Shown piece by piece: positions 32,940 through 40,679 of a stretch of 40,679 nt of DNA (position 1 is its first letter; the number at the start of each line of letters is the position of its first letter). The notes under the pieces are model-generated. The model was not told where the DNA came from. It searched no databases and saw nothing but the letters and a program-made list of their open reading frames with translations. The position numbers were made by a program, and so were the translations under genes. The DNA lies in assembly GCA_026400435.1 (NCBI GenBank), contig JAPLOZ010000075.1, positions 1 to 40,679 on the forward strand, given 5' to 3'. Source of the DNA: Hyphomicrobiales bacterium. Its GTDB lineage: Bacteria; Pseudomonadota; Alphaproteobacteria; Rhizobiales; Rhizobiaceae.

Positions 32940-34127
32940 CTAGAGTTTCGTCCAGGCGCCATTCTTCTTCGAAGACTTGACGCAGGCCTCGACGAACGCA
33001 ACCCCCTCGACGCCGTCCTGCACGGTCGGATACACGACATCCTTAGCCGGCTTTCCACCTTTGCGCCGCGCCGCACGTATCGCCCGTGCTGCTTCCTGGT
33101 AGATGTTGGCGAAACCTTCGAGATAGCCTTCCGGATGGCCCGATGGCACGCGCGTCAGCCGCCCGGCAACCGCCGTAGCGCCGGCGCCCGCCCGGGTGAT
33201 CAGCCGCTTCGGCTCGCCAAATGGCGTGTACCAGAGGTAGTTCGGGTCGGCCTGGACCCATTCAAGCCCGCCCTTGGTGCCGTAGATCCTGAGCTTCAGG
33301 CCGTTCTCGTGACCCGGCGCCACCTGGCTCGCCCAGATCATCCCTTTTGCAGCATGCGCCGTGCCGACACGCTTGAAACGCAGCAGCACGTTGAGATTGT
33401 CATCGACAAGCCGGCCGGGCACGAAGGAATCGAGATCCGCCGAAAGCTCGGCAAGTTCGAGGCCCGAGACGAAACGCGCCAGGTTGTAGGCATGCGTGCC
33501 GATGTCGCCCGAGGCGCCGCCGACGCCGGACTGTTTCGGGTCGGTGCGCCAGGCCGCCTGCTTCTGGCCTGTCTGCTCGATCGGGTCGGTCAGCCAGTCT
33601 TGCGGATATTCCGACTGCACGAGCCGGATGTCGCCGAGTTCGCCCTTGGCCACCATGTCGCGCGCCTGCCGCACCATCGGATAGGCGGTGTAATTGTGCG
33701 TCAGGACGAACACTTTGCCGGACTTTTCGACCAGCGCGGCGAGCTTCTTGGCGTCGGCGAGGTTCGAGGTCAGCGGCTTGTCGCAGATGACGTGGATGCC
33801 GGCTTCCAGGAATGCCTTGGCAGCCGGAAAATGCACGTTGTTTGGCGTTACGATCGCCACCGCCTCGATTCCATCGGGACGTTTGGCCTCGGCCTTGGCC
33901 ATTTCGGCGAACGTCGCATAGCTGCGCGACGGATCGAGCCCGAGTTCGGCGGCCGAGGCCTTGGCGCGTTCCGCGCTGGACGACAACGCGCCGGCAACCA
34001 GTTCGAAATCCCCGTCCATGCGCGCTGCCAGCCTGTGAACCGCGCCGATGAAAGCACCTTGTCCACCGCCGACCATGCCGTAGCGGATCGGCCCCTTGCC
34101 CGACTCAACCTGTCTGCCGCTGACCAT
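32940..34127 (-). CDS. Gfo/Idh/MocA family oxidoreductase
   Basis: 395 residues with an N-terminal Rossmann fold (Y-G-M-V-G-G-G-Q-G-A-F-I-G), the family E/D-K-P motif as C-D-K-P-L-T-S-N, and a C-terminal alpha/beta domain with G-A-S-G-D-I-G-T-H-A. These enzymes oxidise inositols, sugars or sugar acids with bound or free NAD(P). It follows the isomerase/epimerase gene on the same strand after 120 bases. Confidence 0.92.
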   Translation of the reverse strand: MVSGRQVESGKGPIRYGMVGGGQGAFIGAVHRLAARMDGDFELVAGALSSSAERAKASAAELGLDPSRSYATFAEMAKAEAKRPDGIEAVAIVTPNNVHFPAAKAFLEAGIHVICDKPLTSNLADAKKLAALVEKSGKVFVLTHNYTAYPMVRQARDMVAKGELGDIRLVQSEYPQDWLTDPIEQTGQKQAAWRTDPKQSGVGGASGDIGTHAYNLARFVSGLELAELSADLDSFVPGRLVDDNLNVLLRFKRVGTAHAAKGMIWASQVAPGHENGLKLRIYGTKGGLEWVQADPNYLWYTPFGEPKRLITRAGAGATAVAGRLTRVPSGHPEGYLEGFANIYQEAARAIRAARRKGGKPAKDVVYPTVQDGVEGVAFVEACVKSSKKNGAWTKL

Positions 34128-34247
34128 CCATTCCTCCTCGCTTCTTCTTCATGCGTAAAATCCGCCCCGCCACCGGAGCGGATTTCCGGGCGGTCTTGCA
34201 AGCGCCATTTGTGTCCGAATCCCTGGAACCAGACGCAAACAGCCGCC

Positions 34248-35303
34248 TCAAATCCCCATCATCGCCCTGAGCAGCTTTTTGTCGGTCGTGCCGCCTGCAA
34301 AATCGTCGAACGCCCGTTCAGTGACGCGGATGATGTGGCTGGCGATAAACGGCGCGCCCTCGGCCGCACCGTCCTCGGGATGCTTCAGGCAGCATTCCCA
34401 TTCCAGTACCGCCCAGCTGTCGTAGTCGTACTGCGCGAGCTTGGAGAAGATGCCGGAGAAGTCGACCTGTCCGTCGCCCAGCGACCGGAAGCGGCCGGCC
34501 CGGTTCAACCAGCCCTGATAGCCAGAATAGACGCCCTGGCGACCGGTCGGGTTGAACTCGGCATCCTTCACGTGGAAAGCCTTGATGCGCTCGTGATAGA
34601 TGTCGATGAACTCCAGATAGTCGAGCTGCTGCAGCAGGAAGTGCGACGGATCGTAGTTGATGTTCGCCCGCTTGTGGCCACCGACCGCATCAAGGAACAT
34701 CTCGAAGGTAGCGCCGTCGAAAATGTCCTCTCCCGGATGGATTTCGTAGCCGACATCGACCCCGACATCGTCATAGGCGTCGAGGATTGGCTTCCAGCGC
34801 TTGCCCAGTTCGCTGAACGCTTCCTCGATCAGGCCAGCCGGCCGCTGAGGCCACGGATAGAGATAGGGGAAGGCAAGCGCGCCCGAGAAGGTCACCGACG
34901 CGTTGAGCCCGAGGTTGCGCGAAGCCTTCGCGCCAAACTTCATCTGCTCAACGGCCCATTTCTGGCGCGCCTTCGGGTTATTGTGGACCGAGGGCGGCGC
35001 AAAGCCGTCGAACTGGCTGTCATAGGCCGGGTTGACCGCAACAAGCTGCCCCTGCAGATGCGTCGACAATTCGGTGATCTCGACGCCGGCGTCGGCGCAG
35101 ATGCCTTTAACCTCGTCGCAATAGGCCTTGGAGGTCGCGGCCTTCTTCAAGTCGAACAGGCGACCATCCCAGGTCGGGATCTGCACGCCCTTGTAGCCGA
35201 GCCCGCCTGCCCATTCGGCAATCGACTTCAGCGAATTGAACGGCGCGGCGTCGCCCGCGAACTGCGCCAGAAAAATAGCGGGGCCCTTCATTGTCTTCGG
35301 CAA
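34248..35303 (-). CDS. Sugar phosphate isomerase/epimerase family protein
   Basis: 351 residues, xylose-isomerase-like TIM barrel: W-D-G-R-L-F-D, E-L-S-T-H-L-Q-G-Q, the metal-site Glu in Y-E-I-H-P-G-E-D, N-Y-D-P-S-H, F-H-V-K-D and a final L-E-W-E. Related enzymes isomerise or epimerise free sugars, inosose or keto sugars. The start is TTG at 35303, chosen because GGGAGGA sits five bases before it; the ATG at 35291 has no site. With the Gfo/Idh/MocA gene it forms an arm divergent from the plus-strand isomerase. Confidence 0.88.
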   Translation of the reverse strand: MPKTMKGPAIFLAQFAGDAAPFNSLKSIAEWAGGLGYKGVQIPTWDGRLFDLKKAATSKAYCDEVKGICADAGVEITELSTHLQGQLVAVNPAYDSQFDGFAPPSVHNNPKARQKWAVEQMKFGAKASRNLGLNASVTFSGALAFPYLYPWPQRPAGLIEEAFSELGKRWKPILDAYDDVGVDVGYEIHPGEDIFDGATFEMFLDAVGGHKRANINYDPSHFLLQQLDYLEFIDIYHERIKAFHVKDAEFNPTGRQGVYSGYQGWLNRAGRFRSLGDGQVDFSGIFSKLAQYDYDSWAVLEWECCLKHPEDGAAEGAPFIASHIIRVTERAFDDFAGGTTDKKLLRAMMGI

Positions 35304-35524
35304 GAATTCCTCCCTCGTCCTGACCTTGACCGGTCAGCAATCGGTTTGTGTCCAATCGGTTTGCATCGCAAACGCGGAAAGTCCAGCAGGATAGGCGGCA
35401 CTCAGGCATTCATGAGCACAAGCCATGGCAGGCGGAGCCACCCCGACCGCCGGCCATCAGCCACTTCCCCATGATAGCCGGACGCAGCACTGAATTGTCG
35501 GCTTTCGATGTTTGCCCTCCATTC

Positions 35525-35535
35525 TGGTAATACCA
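35525..35535. promoter_or_regulatory. FadR-type GntR operator, site 1
   Basis: TGGTAATACCA is a perfect palindrome around a central A/T. TGGT-N3-ACCA is the known core of PdhR/LldR-type operators, and the locus encodes a regulator of that subfamily at 37990. Confidence 0.65.
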
Positions 35536-35704
35536 AAATTCAACTATCGGTCAAGGCGGCAGGAATAAGGGGCGTGCTAGCCCGCGATTTTTTGTTAAAC
35601 CAATAAGGCACATAATTTCAAATGGTTAGGCGCAATCGTGCGTGATATGACTGGCTCACTTGCGGCGGGTTTTTTTTTACGATAGACGTCAGGTAAACCT
35701 CAAT

Positions 35705-35715
35705 TGGTCGAACCA
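35705..35715. promoter_or_regulatory. FadR-type GntR operator, site 2
   Basis: TGGTCGAACCA, the same TGGT-N3-ACCA core, flanked by AAT and GATT. It lies 101 bases upstream of the plus-strand isomerase start and 180 bases from site 1. Confidence 0.6.
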
Positions 35716-35805
35716 GATTGCCACGGTGCGGGCTCGACCATGCGGGAGGACAAGCAGTCATACGCCCACGCATACGGTGTGCGGGCGATTTTCGGGAGAG
35801 AGACC

Positions 35806-36708
35806 ATGCACCTTTCAACGCACAACTGGATGCGCGCCGAGCCGCTCGAGGTCACCCTCAAGCGCATCAAGAAGTTCGGCTACGAATCGATAGAGATTTC
35901 CGGCGAACCGGAACAGTATAAGCCGGCCGAGACCCGCAAGCTGCTGAAGGAGTACGGCATCCGCTGCTGGGGCGCCGTCACCCTGATGCTTGGCGAGCGC
36001 AATCTCGCAGCCAAGGACCAGGGTCAGCGCGAGCGCTCGGTGCAGTATGTCAAGGACGTGCTCACCATGGTCAGCGAACTCGACGGCGAAATCATCACGC
36101 TGGTTCCCGGAACGGTTGGCAAGGTTGTGCCCGACGGCTCACCCGAAGAAGAGTGGAAGTGGCTGGTCGACGCGACCCGCGAATGCTTCACCCATGCCAA
36201 GAAGGTCGGCGTCAGGATCGCGGTCGAGCCGCTGAACCGCTTCGAAACCTATATCTTCAACCGCGGCGAGCAAGCGCTGGCGCTGGCTGACGCAGTCAGC
36301 CCTGAATGTGGCGTCTGCCTCGACGCCTACCATATCCACATGGAGGAGTTCGACGTCGAGGAAGCGATCCGCAAGGCAGGCAAGCGCCTGTTCGATTTCC
36401 ACATTGCTGACAACAACCGCTTTGCCGCCGGCCTTGGCACCATCGACTGGCCGAAGATCATCGGCATCCTCAAGGACATCGGCTACGACGGCGCGCTCAC
36501 AAACGAGTTCGTCGCGCCGGTCGACCGCACGCCGGCCAATCGCTACCCGGACATGGTGGAGCGCAATCCCGTCGACATTTCGCCAGAGCAGTTGAAGTTC
36601 ATCCAGGACCACGGCTCCAGCGTGCTCACGGAAAAGTTCTACACCGACCAGATGCGTATCACCGCCGAGACGATCCTGCCGCTCATCGGCAAGAAGATGC
36701 CGGCTTAA
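35806..36708 (+). CDS. Sugar isomerase/epimerase (D-tagatose/psicose 3-epimerase-like)
   Basis: 300 residues, TIM barrel: H-N-W-M-R near the start, V-E-P-L-N-R-F-E-T with the catalytic Glu, L-D-A-Y-H-I-H-M-E-E, F-H-I-A-D-N-N-R, and N-E-F-V-A-P with the second catalytic Glu. The spacing resembles ketose 3-epimerases and hydroxypyruvate-isomerase relatives. The ATG at 35806 is preceded by GGGAGAGAG. First gene of the plus-strand operon with the enolase-type enzyme 57 bases on. Confidence 0.88.
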   Translation: MHLSTHNWMRAEPLEVTLKRIKKFGYESIEISGEPEQYKPAETRKLLKEYGIRCWGAVTLMLGERNLAAKDQGQRERSVQYVKDVLTMVSELDGEIITLVPGTVGKVVPDGSPEEEWKWLVDATRECFTHAKKVGVRIAVEPLNRFETYIFNRGEQALALADAVSPECGVCLDAYHIHMEEFDVEEAIRKAGKRLFDFHIADNNRFAAGLGTIDWPKIIGILKDIGYDGALTNEFVAPVDRTPANRYPDMVERNPVDISPEQLKFIQDHGSSVLTEKFYTDQMRITAETILPLIGKKMPA

Positions 36709-36765
36709 GGCCGGCAAGCGACAGGTCGTCAGTTCGCCCGCGGCCCGCCGCGGCAAAGGAGAGCG

Positions 36766-37932
36766 ATGCGCATCAAGAGCGTCAAAGCCTGGTGGGTCCG
36801 GATTCCCATCGAAACGAGCCGCCAGCACCGCAGCGACTTCGGTCAGGTGCGGACTTTCGACGCCGCCATTCTGCGCATCGAGACCGACGACGGGCTGGTC
36901 GGCTGGGGCGAGGGCAAGAACGCCGCCGGCAGCGCCGGCGACTATGGCGCCCTTGTCCATATGCTGAACCACGAGGTCGGCCCGCAGATCATCGGCCGGC
37001 ACGCCGGCGACATCGGCGTGATCTGGGAGATGCTGTACAACGGGGTGCGCGCCGACCTCGCTGTGAAAGAGGGCCATGCAATGCCGCAGATGGCGCGGCG
37101 CGGCACCACCATCGCGGCCATCAGCGCGGTCGACATCGCGCTCTGGGACATTCTCGGCAAATCGCTCGGCGTCCCGGTCTGGCGTCTGCTCGGCGGCCGC
37201 AAGCTCGAGCGCATGCCGGCCTATGCGTCCGGCGGATGGGCTTCCGCCGACAAGGTGGGTGAGCAGTTGCTGTCCTATGTGGCGCAGGGCGGCTTCAGGA
37301 CGCTCAAGATGCGCGTCGGCGCCATGGACGGCGCGCCCCACATTTCCGCGGCGCGCGTAAAGGCCGCCCGCAAGGCGATCGGCCCCGATGTCGAGCTCGC
37401 CGTCGACGCGCACGGAACCTACACGGTCGCCGATGCGCGCCGGTTCATGCATATGGTCGAGGACTGCAACCTGGCCTGGTTCGAGGAGCCTGTGATCGCC
37501 GACGACAAGCCCGGCATGGCCGAAGTGCGCGCGGCCGGCAACGTGCCGATCTCAGCCGGCGAAAGCGAGGCTACCCGCTACGCCTTTCGCGATCTTGCAA
37601 TGCTCAAGGCTGCCGACATCTTCCAGCCCGATCCGGCTTTCTGCGGCGGCATCAGCGAGGCTATGAAGATCGGCACGCTTGCCAGCGCCTTCAATCTCAG
37701 GCTGGCGCCGCACCTTTGGGCGGGCGCGCCATGCTTCTTCGCCGGGTTGCACATCTGCGCGGCTTCGCCGGCCAGCTTCACGGTCGAGTATTCGCTTGGC
37801 GCCAATCCCATGATTCACGACCTCGTCGAAGACCGGATCGAGGTCAGCGACGGCTTGATTTCCATCCCGGAGAAGCCCGGCCTGGGCTTCTCGATATCGG
37901 AAAAATTTCTGGAGGCCCACGCGCAGGGCTAG
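36766..37932 (+). CDS. Enolase-superfamily (mandelate racemase-like) enzyme
   Basis: 388 residues: capping domain with G-W-G-E-G-K and W-D-I-L-G-K-S-L-G, barrel with K-M-R on strand 2, A-V-D-A-H-G-T-Y, W-F-E-E-P, S-A-G-E-S and A-P-H-L-W-A-G carrying the late His. The K-x-R, D-x-H set differs from both island enzymes. A dehydratase or racemase of a sugar acid is likely; the substrate is unknown. ATG with AAGGAGAG in front. Confidence 0.87.
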   Translation: MRIKSVKAWWVRIPIETSRQHRSDFGQVRTFDAAILRIETDDGLVGWGEGKNAAGSAGDYGALVHMLNHEVGPQIIGRHAGDIGVIWEMLYNGVRADLAVKEGHAMPQMARRGTTIAAISAVDIALWDILGKSLGVPVWRLLGGRKLERMPAYASGGWASADKVGEQLLSYVAQGGFRTLKMRVGAMDGAPHISAARVKAARKAIGPDVELAVDAHGTYTVADARRFMHMVEDCNLAWFEEPVIADDKPGMAEVRAAGNVPISAGESEATRYAFRDLAMLKAADIFQPDPAFCGGISEAMKIGTLASAFNLRLAPHLWAGAPCFFAGLHICAASPASFTVEYSLGANPMIHDLVEDRIEVSDGLISIPEKPGLGFSISEKFLEAHAQG

Positions 37933-37980
37933 AGCAATTCCGGCAAGTATCCCGTCGTTTTGCGTGCGGAATTGCCTGTA
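37931..37980. repeat. Short rhizobial intergenic repeat (AGAGCAATTCC...GGAATTGC)
   Basis: GCAATTCCG at 37934-37942 and CGGAATTGC at 37967-37975 are inverted, with GTTTTGCGTGCGGAATTGC as the right half. From memory, a repeat of this form is scattered between genes in Mesorhizobium and relatives. Here it fills the gap between the enolase-type gene and the GntR gene. Confidence 0.6.
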
Positions 37981-37989
37981 GGACGGAGC

Positions 37990-38703
37990 ATGAAAGAGAA
38001 CAACCTGCTCGCCGAGCTCGCAGCCTACCTGTTCGCCGCGTCCAGCGGCGACACTGGACGTACGCCGTCCGAACGCGAGCTGGCGGAGCATTTTTCGGTA
38101 AGCCGCGGCCAGATACGCGAGGCGCTGGCCATACTGGAAGCAATGCAGATCGTCGAGCGCCGCGCCAAGTCGGGGATCTACCTCACAACCAGGCAGGCCA
38201 GCGTCGATGCGATGGCGCTCTTTGCCAGGGCCGGGGTGCCTCTCGATCCGATCCAGATCTACGAAACGGTGGAACTGAGGAAAATCCACGAGATCAAGGC
38301 CGCGGAACTTGCCTGCGGCAGGGCGACCGAGGAGAACTACGAGCGGTTGCGCGAGATCCTGCGCGAATCGGAGGGACGCCTCGAGGCCGGCGAAGGCATT
38401 GCCAGGGAGGATCGCGATTTCCATCTGGAGATCGTGCGCGCCACCAAGAACAGCGTCTTCCACAAGGTCTGCAGCGTCTACTACGTTATGGGCGAACAGC
38501 GCTTGCCGATCTATTTCCAGGATCCGGAACGCGGCCGCAAGTCGCATGCCGAGCACCTCCAGATTTTCGATGCGCTGCTGAAGCGGGACGGCAATCTGGC
38601 GCAGGCGCTGATGAGCGCGCACCTTCAGGGCGTCGAAAGCTACTGGAAGGGCTTGATCCAGGGCCGGGCTGGCGAGGCCGGCGCTAAGCTTGAGCAGGTA
38701 TAG
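37990..38703 (+). CDS. GntR family regulator, FadR/FCD type
   Basis: 237 residues: winged helix at about 1-70 (R-T-P-S-E-R-E-L-A-E-H-F-S-V-S-R-G-Q-I-R-E-A-L) and an all-helical FCD ligand domain with D-R-D-F-H-L-E-I-V and H-L-Q-I-F-D-A-L-L. FCD regulators respond to organic acids or sugar acids and bind TGGT-N3-ACCA type operators, two of which lie in the divergent region at 35.5-35.7 kb. ATG at 37990 with GGACGGAG; the frame from 37960 begins inside the repeat. Confidence 0.9.
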   Translation: MKENNLLAELAAYLFAASSGDTGRTPSERELAEHFSVSRGQIREALAILEAMQIVERRAKSGIYLTTRQASVDAMALFARAGVPLDPIQIYETVELRKIHEIKAAELACGRATEENYERLREILRESEGRLEAGEGIAREDRDFHLEIVRATKNSVFHKVCSVYYVMGEQRLPIYFQDPERGRKSHAEHLQIFDALLKRDGNLAQALMSAHLQGVESYWKGLIQGRAGEAGAKLEQV

Positions 38704-38707
38704 CGCC

Positions 38708-39679
38708 ATGGCCGTGATCTTCTCGACGCATCCTTTACATCCCCGCCCTACGGCCATGCTGAAGGACCATGGCAGTCTTCTGGTTGCCTCTGCTATCGAT
38801 CCGGTGACGCTTGCAGACGAGGTCCGAGATGCGGATGTGGTCATTGTGCGCGCCAATCTGCCTCCGGTGCTTTTCGAGCGCGCACCGAAGCTGCGCGCGG
38901 CTATCCGGCATGGCGCGGGCCTCGACATGATACCGATCGACGCGGCAACGAGGGCCGGCGTACTCGTCGCCAACGTTCCCGGCGCCAACGCCCGCACGGT
39001 CGCCGAGCACGTGCTTTGGACTTCGATGGCGCTGCTCAGGAAATTCCGTCGCGTCGACCGCGACCTCAGGCAGAAGGGCTGGCTCGCCGGACGCGACCAC
39101 GCCAATAACGGCAACGACCTTTCGGGCCGCACGATCGGCATCGTCGGCTTCGGGGCGGTGGGCAGACATGTCGCGCAAATGGCTGCGAAGGGCTTCGGCC
39201 TCGACGTCATCGTCAACAGCAGGACCGCCAGGGATTTGCCCGATCATGTCCGCTTCGCTTCCCTCGACGAGCTCGTCGCATCGAGCGATATCGTCGTCCT
39301 TTGTTGTCCGCTGACGCCCGACACGACCGGCCTGATGGGACCCGATCGCGTCAACAGGATGAAGCCGGGCGCCCTGTTGATCAACGTGTCGCGCGGGCCT
39401 GTGGTGGACGACGCCGCGCTCATCGCGGCGCTGGCCAACGGCCATGTCGGCGGCGCGGCGCTGGACGTGTTCGTGACGCAGCCGCTGCCTCCGGATCACC
39501 CCTATTTCAGCTTCGACAACGTGATCATCACGCCGCACATGGCGGGCATTACCGAAGAAAGCATGATGCGCATGGGCATCGGCGCGGTGGAGGAGGCCAT
39601 CCGGGTGCTTGCCGGCGCGTTGCCGCTCAACCTGCGCAACCCCGAGGTCGTCGAGCACTACCGCCGCCGTTTTCCGTGA
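38708..39679 (+). CDS. D-2-hydroxyacid dehydrogenase
   Basis: 323 residues: R-H-G-A-G-L-D-M-I-P in the catalytic domain, NAD motif V-G-F-G-A-V-G, I-N-V-S-R-G-P-V-V-D with the substrate Arg, and T-P-H-M-A-G-I-T with the catalytic His. Phosphoglycerate-dehydrogenase or glyoxylate/hydroxypyruvate-reductase-like; distinct from the island copy at 18515. The ATG at 38708 lies five bases after the GntR stop with GAGCAGG in front; a TTG at 38690 is possible. Operon with the regulator. Confidence 0.88.
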   Translation: MAVIFSTHPLHPRPTAMLKDHGSLLVASAIDPVTLADEVRDADVVIVRANLPPVLFERAPKLRAAIRHGAGLDMIPIDAATRAGVLVANVPGANARTVAEHVLWTSMALLRKFRRVDRDLRQKGWLAGRDHANNGNDLSGRTIGIVGFGAVGRHVAQMAAKGFGLDVIVNSRTARDLPDHVRFASLDELVASSDIVVLCCPLTPDTTGLMGPDRVNRMKPGALLINVSRGPVVDDAALIAALANGHVGGAALDVFVTQPLPPDHPYFSFDNVIITPHMAGITEESMMRMGIGAVEEAIRVLAGALPLNLRNPEVVEHYRRRFP

Positions 39680-39747
39680 ACGCACAGTCTTCGAGCGCGT
39701 TCACACCGGCTATTTGCAGGCCGACCTGAGCAGCATATCTACAGACC

Positions 39748-40679
39748 ATGAAAAAGATCGGCTTTCTCTCTTTCGGCCACTGGAACCCCTCGCCGCAATC
39801 GCAGACGCGATCGGCGGCCGATGCGCTGCTGCAATCCATCGACCTTGCCGTCGCGGCCGAGGAACTGGGGGCGGACGGCGCCTACTTTCGCGTGCATCAT
39901 TTCGCCTGTCAGCTTGGCCCGCCCTTTCCCCTGCTTGCCGCCGTCGGTGCCAAGACCAGACGCATCGAGATCGGCACGGCGGTCATCGACATGCGCTACG
40001 AGAACCCGCTGTACATGGCCGAGGACGCCGGCGCCGCCGACCTCATTTCCGGCGGCCGCCTGCAGCTCGGCATCAGCCGGGGCTCGCCCGAGCAGGTCAT
40101 CGACGGCTGGCGCCATTTTGGCTACGCGCCGTCGGAGGGCCAGACCGACGCGGACATGGCGCGCCGCCACGCCGAGGTTTTCCTCGAGGTGCTGAAGGGT
40201 CAGGGTTTCGCGCAGCCCAACCCGCGGCCGATGTTCCCCAACCCGCCCGGACTGTTGCGCCTCGAGCCGCATGCGCCGGGATTGCGCGATCGCATCTGGT
40301 GGGGCGCAGCCACCAACGCCACGGCCGAATGGGCGGCCACACTCGGCATGAACCTGCAGAGCTCGACGCTGAAGTTCGACGAGGGCGGCCAGCCCTTCCA
40401 CGTGCAACAGGCCAATCAGATCCGCGCCTACCGCAAGGCATGGAAAGACGCCGGCCACGGCAGTGAGCCGCGTGTCTCGGTCAGCCGCAGCATCTTCGCG
40501 CTGGTCAACGATATGGATCGCACCTATTTTGGGGGCGACAAGAGCACCGACCATTTCGGCTACATCGAACCGCAAAAGCTCGCGGTGTTCGGTCGCAGCT
40601 ATGCCGCCGAGCCGGACGTCCTCATCGAGGAGTTGAAGGGCGATGACGCCATCGCCGAGGCCGACACGCTGCTGCTGAC
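39748..40679 (+). CDS. LLM-class (luciferase-like) flavin-dependent monooxygenase, 3' end outside window
   Basis: The frame is open from the ATG at 39748 (M-K-K-I-G-F-L-S-F-G-H-W) to the window end, 310 codons. It shows the bacterial luciferase-like barrel: G-A-D-G-A-Y-F-R-V-H-H-F, I-G-T-A-V-I-D-M-R-Y-E-N-P, L-I-S-G-G-R-L-Q-L-G-I-S-R-G-S, then W-W-G-A-A-T-N-A-T. Such enzymes use reduced flavin to oxidise varied substrates. It follows the hydroxyacid dehydrogenase by 68 bases on the same strand, so it may belong to the locus. The C-terminus, roughly 30-60 residues, is missing. Confidence 0.88.
   Translation, partial: MKKIGFLSFGHWNPSPQSQTRSAADALLQSIDLAVAAEELGADGAYFRVHHFACQLGPPFPLLAAVGAKTRRIEIGTAVIDMRYENPLYMAEDAGAADLISGGRLQLGISRGSPEQVIDGWRHFGYAPSEGQTDADMARRHAEVFLEVLKGQGFAQPNPRPMFPNPPGLLRLEPHAPGLRDRIWWGAATNATAEWAATLGMNLQSSTLKFDEGGQPFHVQQANQIRAYRKAWKDAGHGSEPRVSVSRSIFALVNDMDRTYFGGDKSTDHFGYIEPQKLAVFGRSYAAEPDVLIEELKGDDAIAEADTLLL

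Larger units (their letters stand above)
35304..35805. promoter_or_regulatory. Divergent control region between two isomerase genes
   Basis: This 502-base region has no gene and is AT-richer than its surroundings. It carries two TGGT-N3-ACCA sites (listed separately), a perfect TGACCGGTCA palindrome at 35327-35336 just upstream of the minus-strand gene, and an 11-base direct repeat CAATCGGTTTG at 35338 and 35353 (15 bases apart). Confidence 0.6.

Noticed and set aside
33135..35474. 779-codon plus-strand frame
   Set aside because: Antisense to the Gfo/Idh/MocA and isomerase genes, both with clear motifs.
36709..36765. GC-rich inverted repeat between isomerase and enolase-type genes as a terminator
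   Set aside because: A CCGCGG/CCGCGG stem is possible but there is no T-tract and the genes look co-transcribed, so it was not listed.
37552..39216. 554-codon minus-strand frame
   Set aside because: Antisense to enolase-type, GntR and hydroxyacid dehydrogenase genes.
1..40679. CRISPR arrays, rRNA genes, insertion sequences or prophage structural genes
   Set aside because: No regularly spaced repeats, rRNA-like stretches, transposases or phage structural proteins were seen on either strand.

Overview
The window looks like a chromosome segment of a high-GC alphaproteobacterium of the order Hyphomicrobiales, probably Mesorhizobium or a close Phyllobacteriaceae relative. The basis is the high-GC codon usage, the imuB-dnaE2 mutagenesis cassette, the YbaK/thioredoxin-TPR/LON-domain/Trm112 run, a Ku-LigD pair, and one copy of a short 'agagcaattcc...ggaattgc' intergenic repeat of a type I recall from rhizobia. 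Everything here was read from sequence by eye; no database search was run.

Layout. (1) 1-7.6 kb is housekeeping: the 3' part of imuB and the complete dnaE2 on the plus strand, then trm112, a LON-substrate-binding-domain gene, a thioredoxin-TPR gene and a prolyl-tRNA editing gene on the minus strand. (2) At 7721-7795 there is an intact tRNA-Gly(GCC). Its 3' half plus its terminator, 99 bp in all, recurs exactly at 26408-26506, so 7.75-26.5 kb is a genomic island of about 18.7 kb integrated into this tRNA gene. I see no integrase. The island's right end (about 160 bp) has a homologous partner just inside the left end, which suggests a tandem, mostly deleted sister element. (3) 26.5-30.9 kb is chromosome again: a small unknown ORF, a DUF2934-like protein with a Lys/Ala-rich tail, LigD and Ku. 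(4) 31.0-40.7 kb is a second catabolic locus.

The island cargo is a coherent sugar/sugar-acid catabolic system: a ribose-type ABC importer (binding protein, ATPase, two permeases), an SMP-30-type lactonase, two enolase-superfamily dehydratases, an SDR with an intact active site, a split two-gene transketolase, a fused E1-alpha/E1-beta/lipoyl ThDP dehydrogenase, a D-2-hydroxyacid dehydrogenase, and LacI-family and GntR/UTRA regulators. I find no kinase and no aldolase in it. This suggests a non-phosphorylative route whose C-C cleavage is done by ThDP enzymes. Two adjacent SDR-like proteins at the left of the cargo both have Phe in place of the catalytic Tyr.

Regulation can be read from the DNA. 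A palindrome TGRTACCGGTAYCA, typical of LacI-family operators, sits in two promoters with the same architecture (TTGACA-17-TATCAA): the divergent promoter region at 14.68 kb and the binding-protein promoter at 20.57 kb. A second motif, ATTATAATAGC (or its complement), lies before three island units at 8.33, 16.02 and 20.46 kb. In the second catabolic locus two TGGT-N3-ACCA sites lie in the divergent region at 35.5-35.7 kb, which fits the FadR-type GntR regulator encoded at 37.99 kb.

The second locus encodes an SDR, a D-threonine-aldolase-like PLP enzyme, a Gfo/Idh/MocA dehydrogenase, two sugar isomerase/epimerase TIM barrels, a third enolase-superfamily enzyme, a FadR-type GntR regulator, a second D-2-hydroxyacid dehydrogenase and a luciferase-like flavin monooxygenase cut by the window end. 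It looks like a separate polyol, sugar or sugar-acid pathway.
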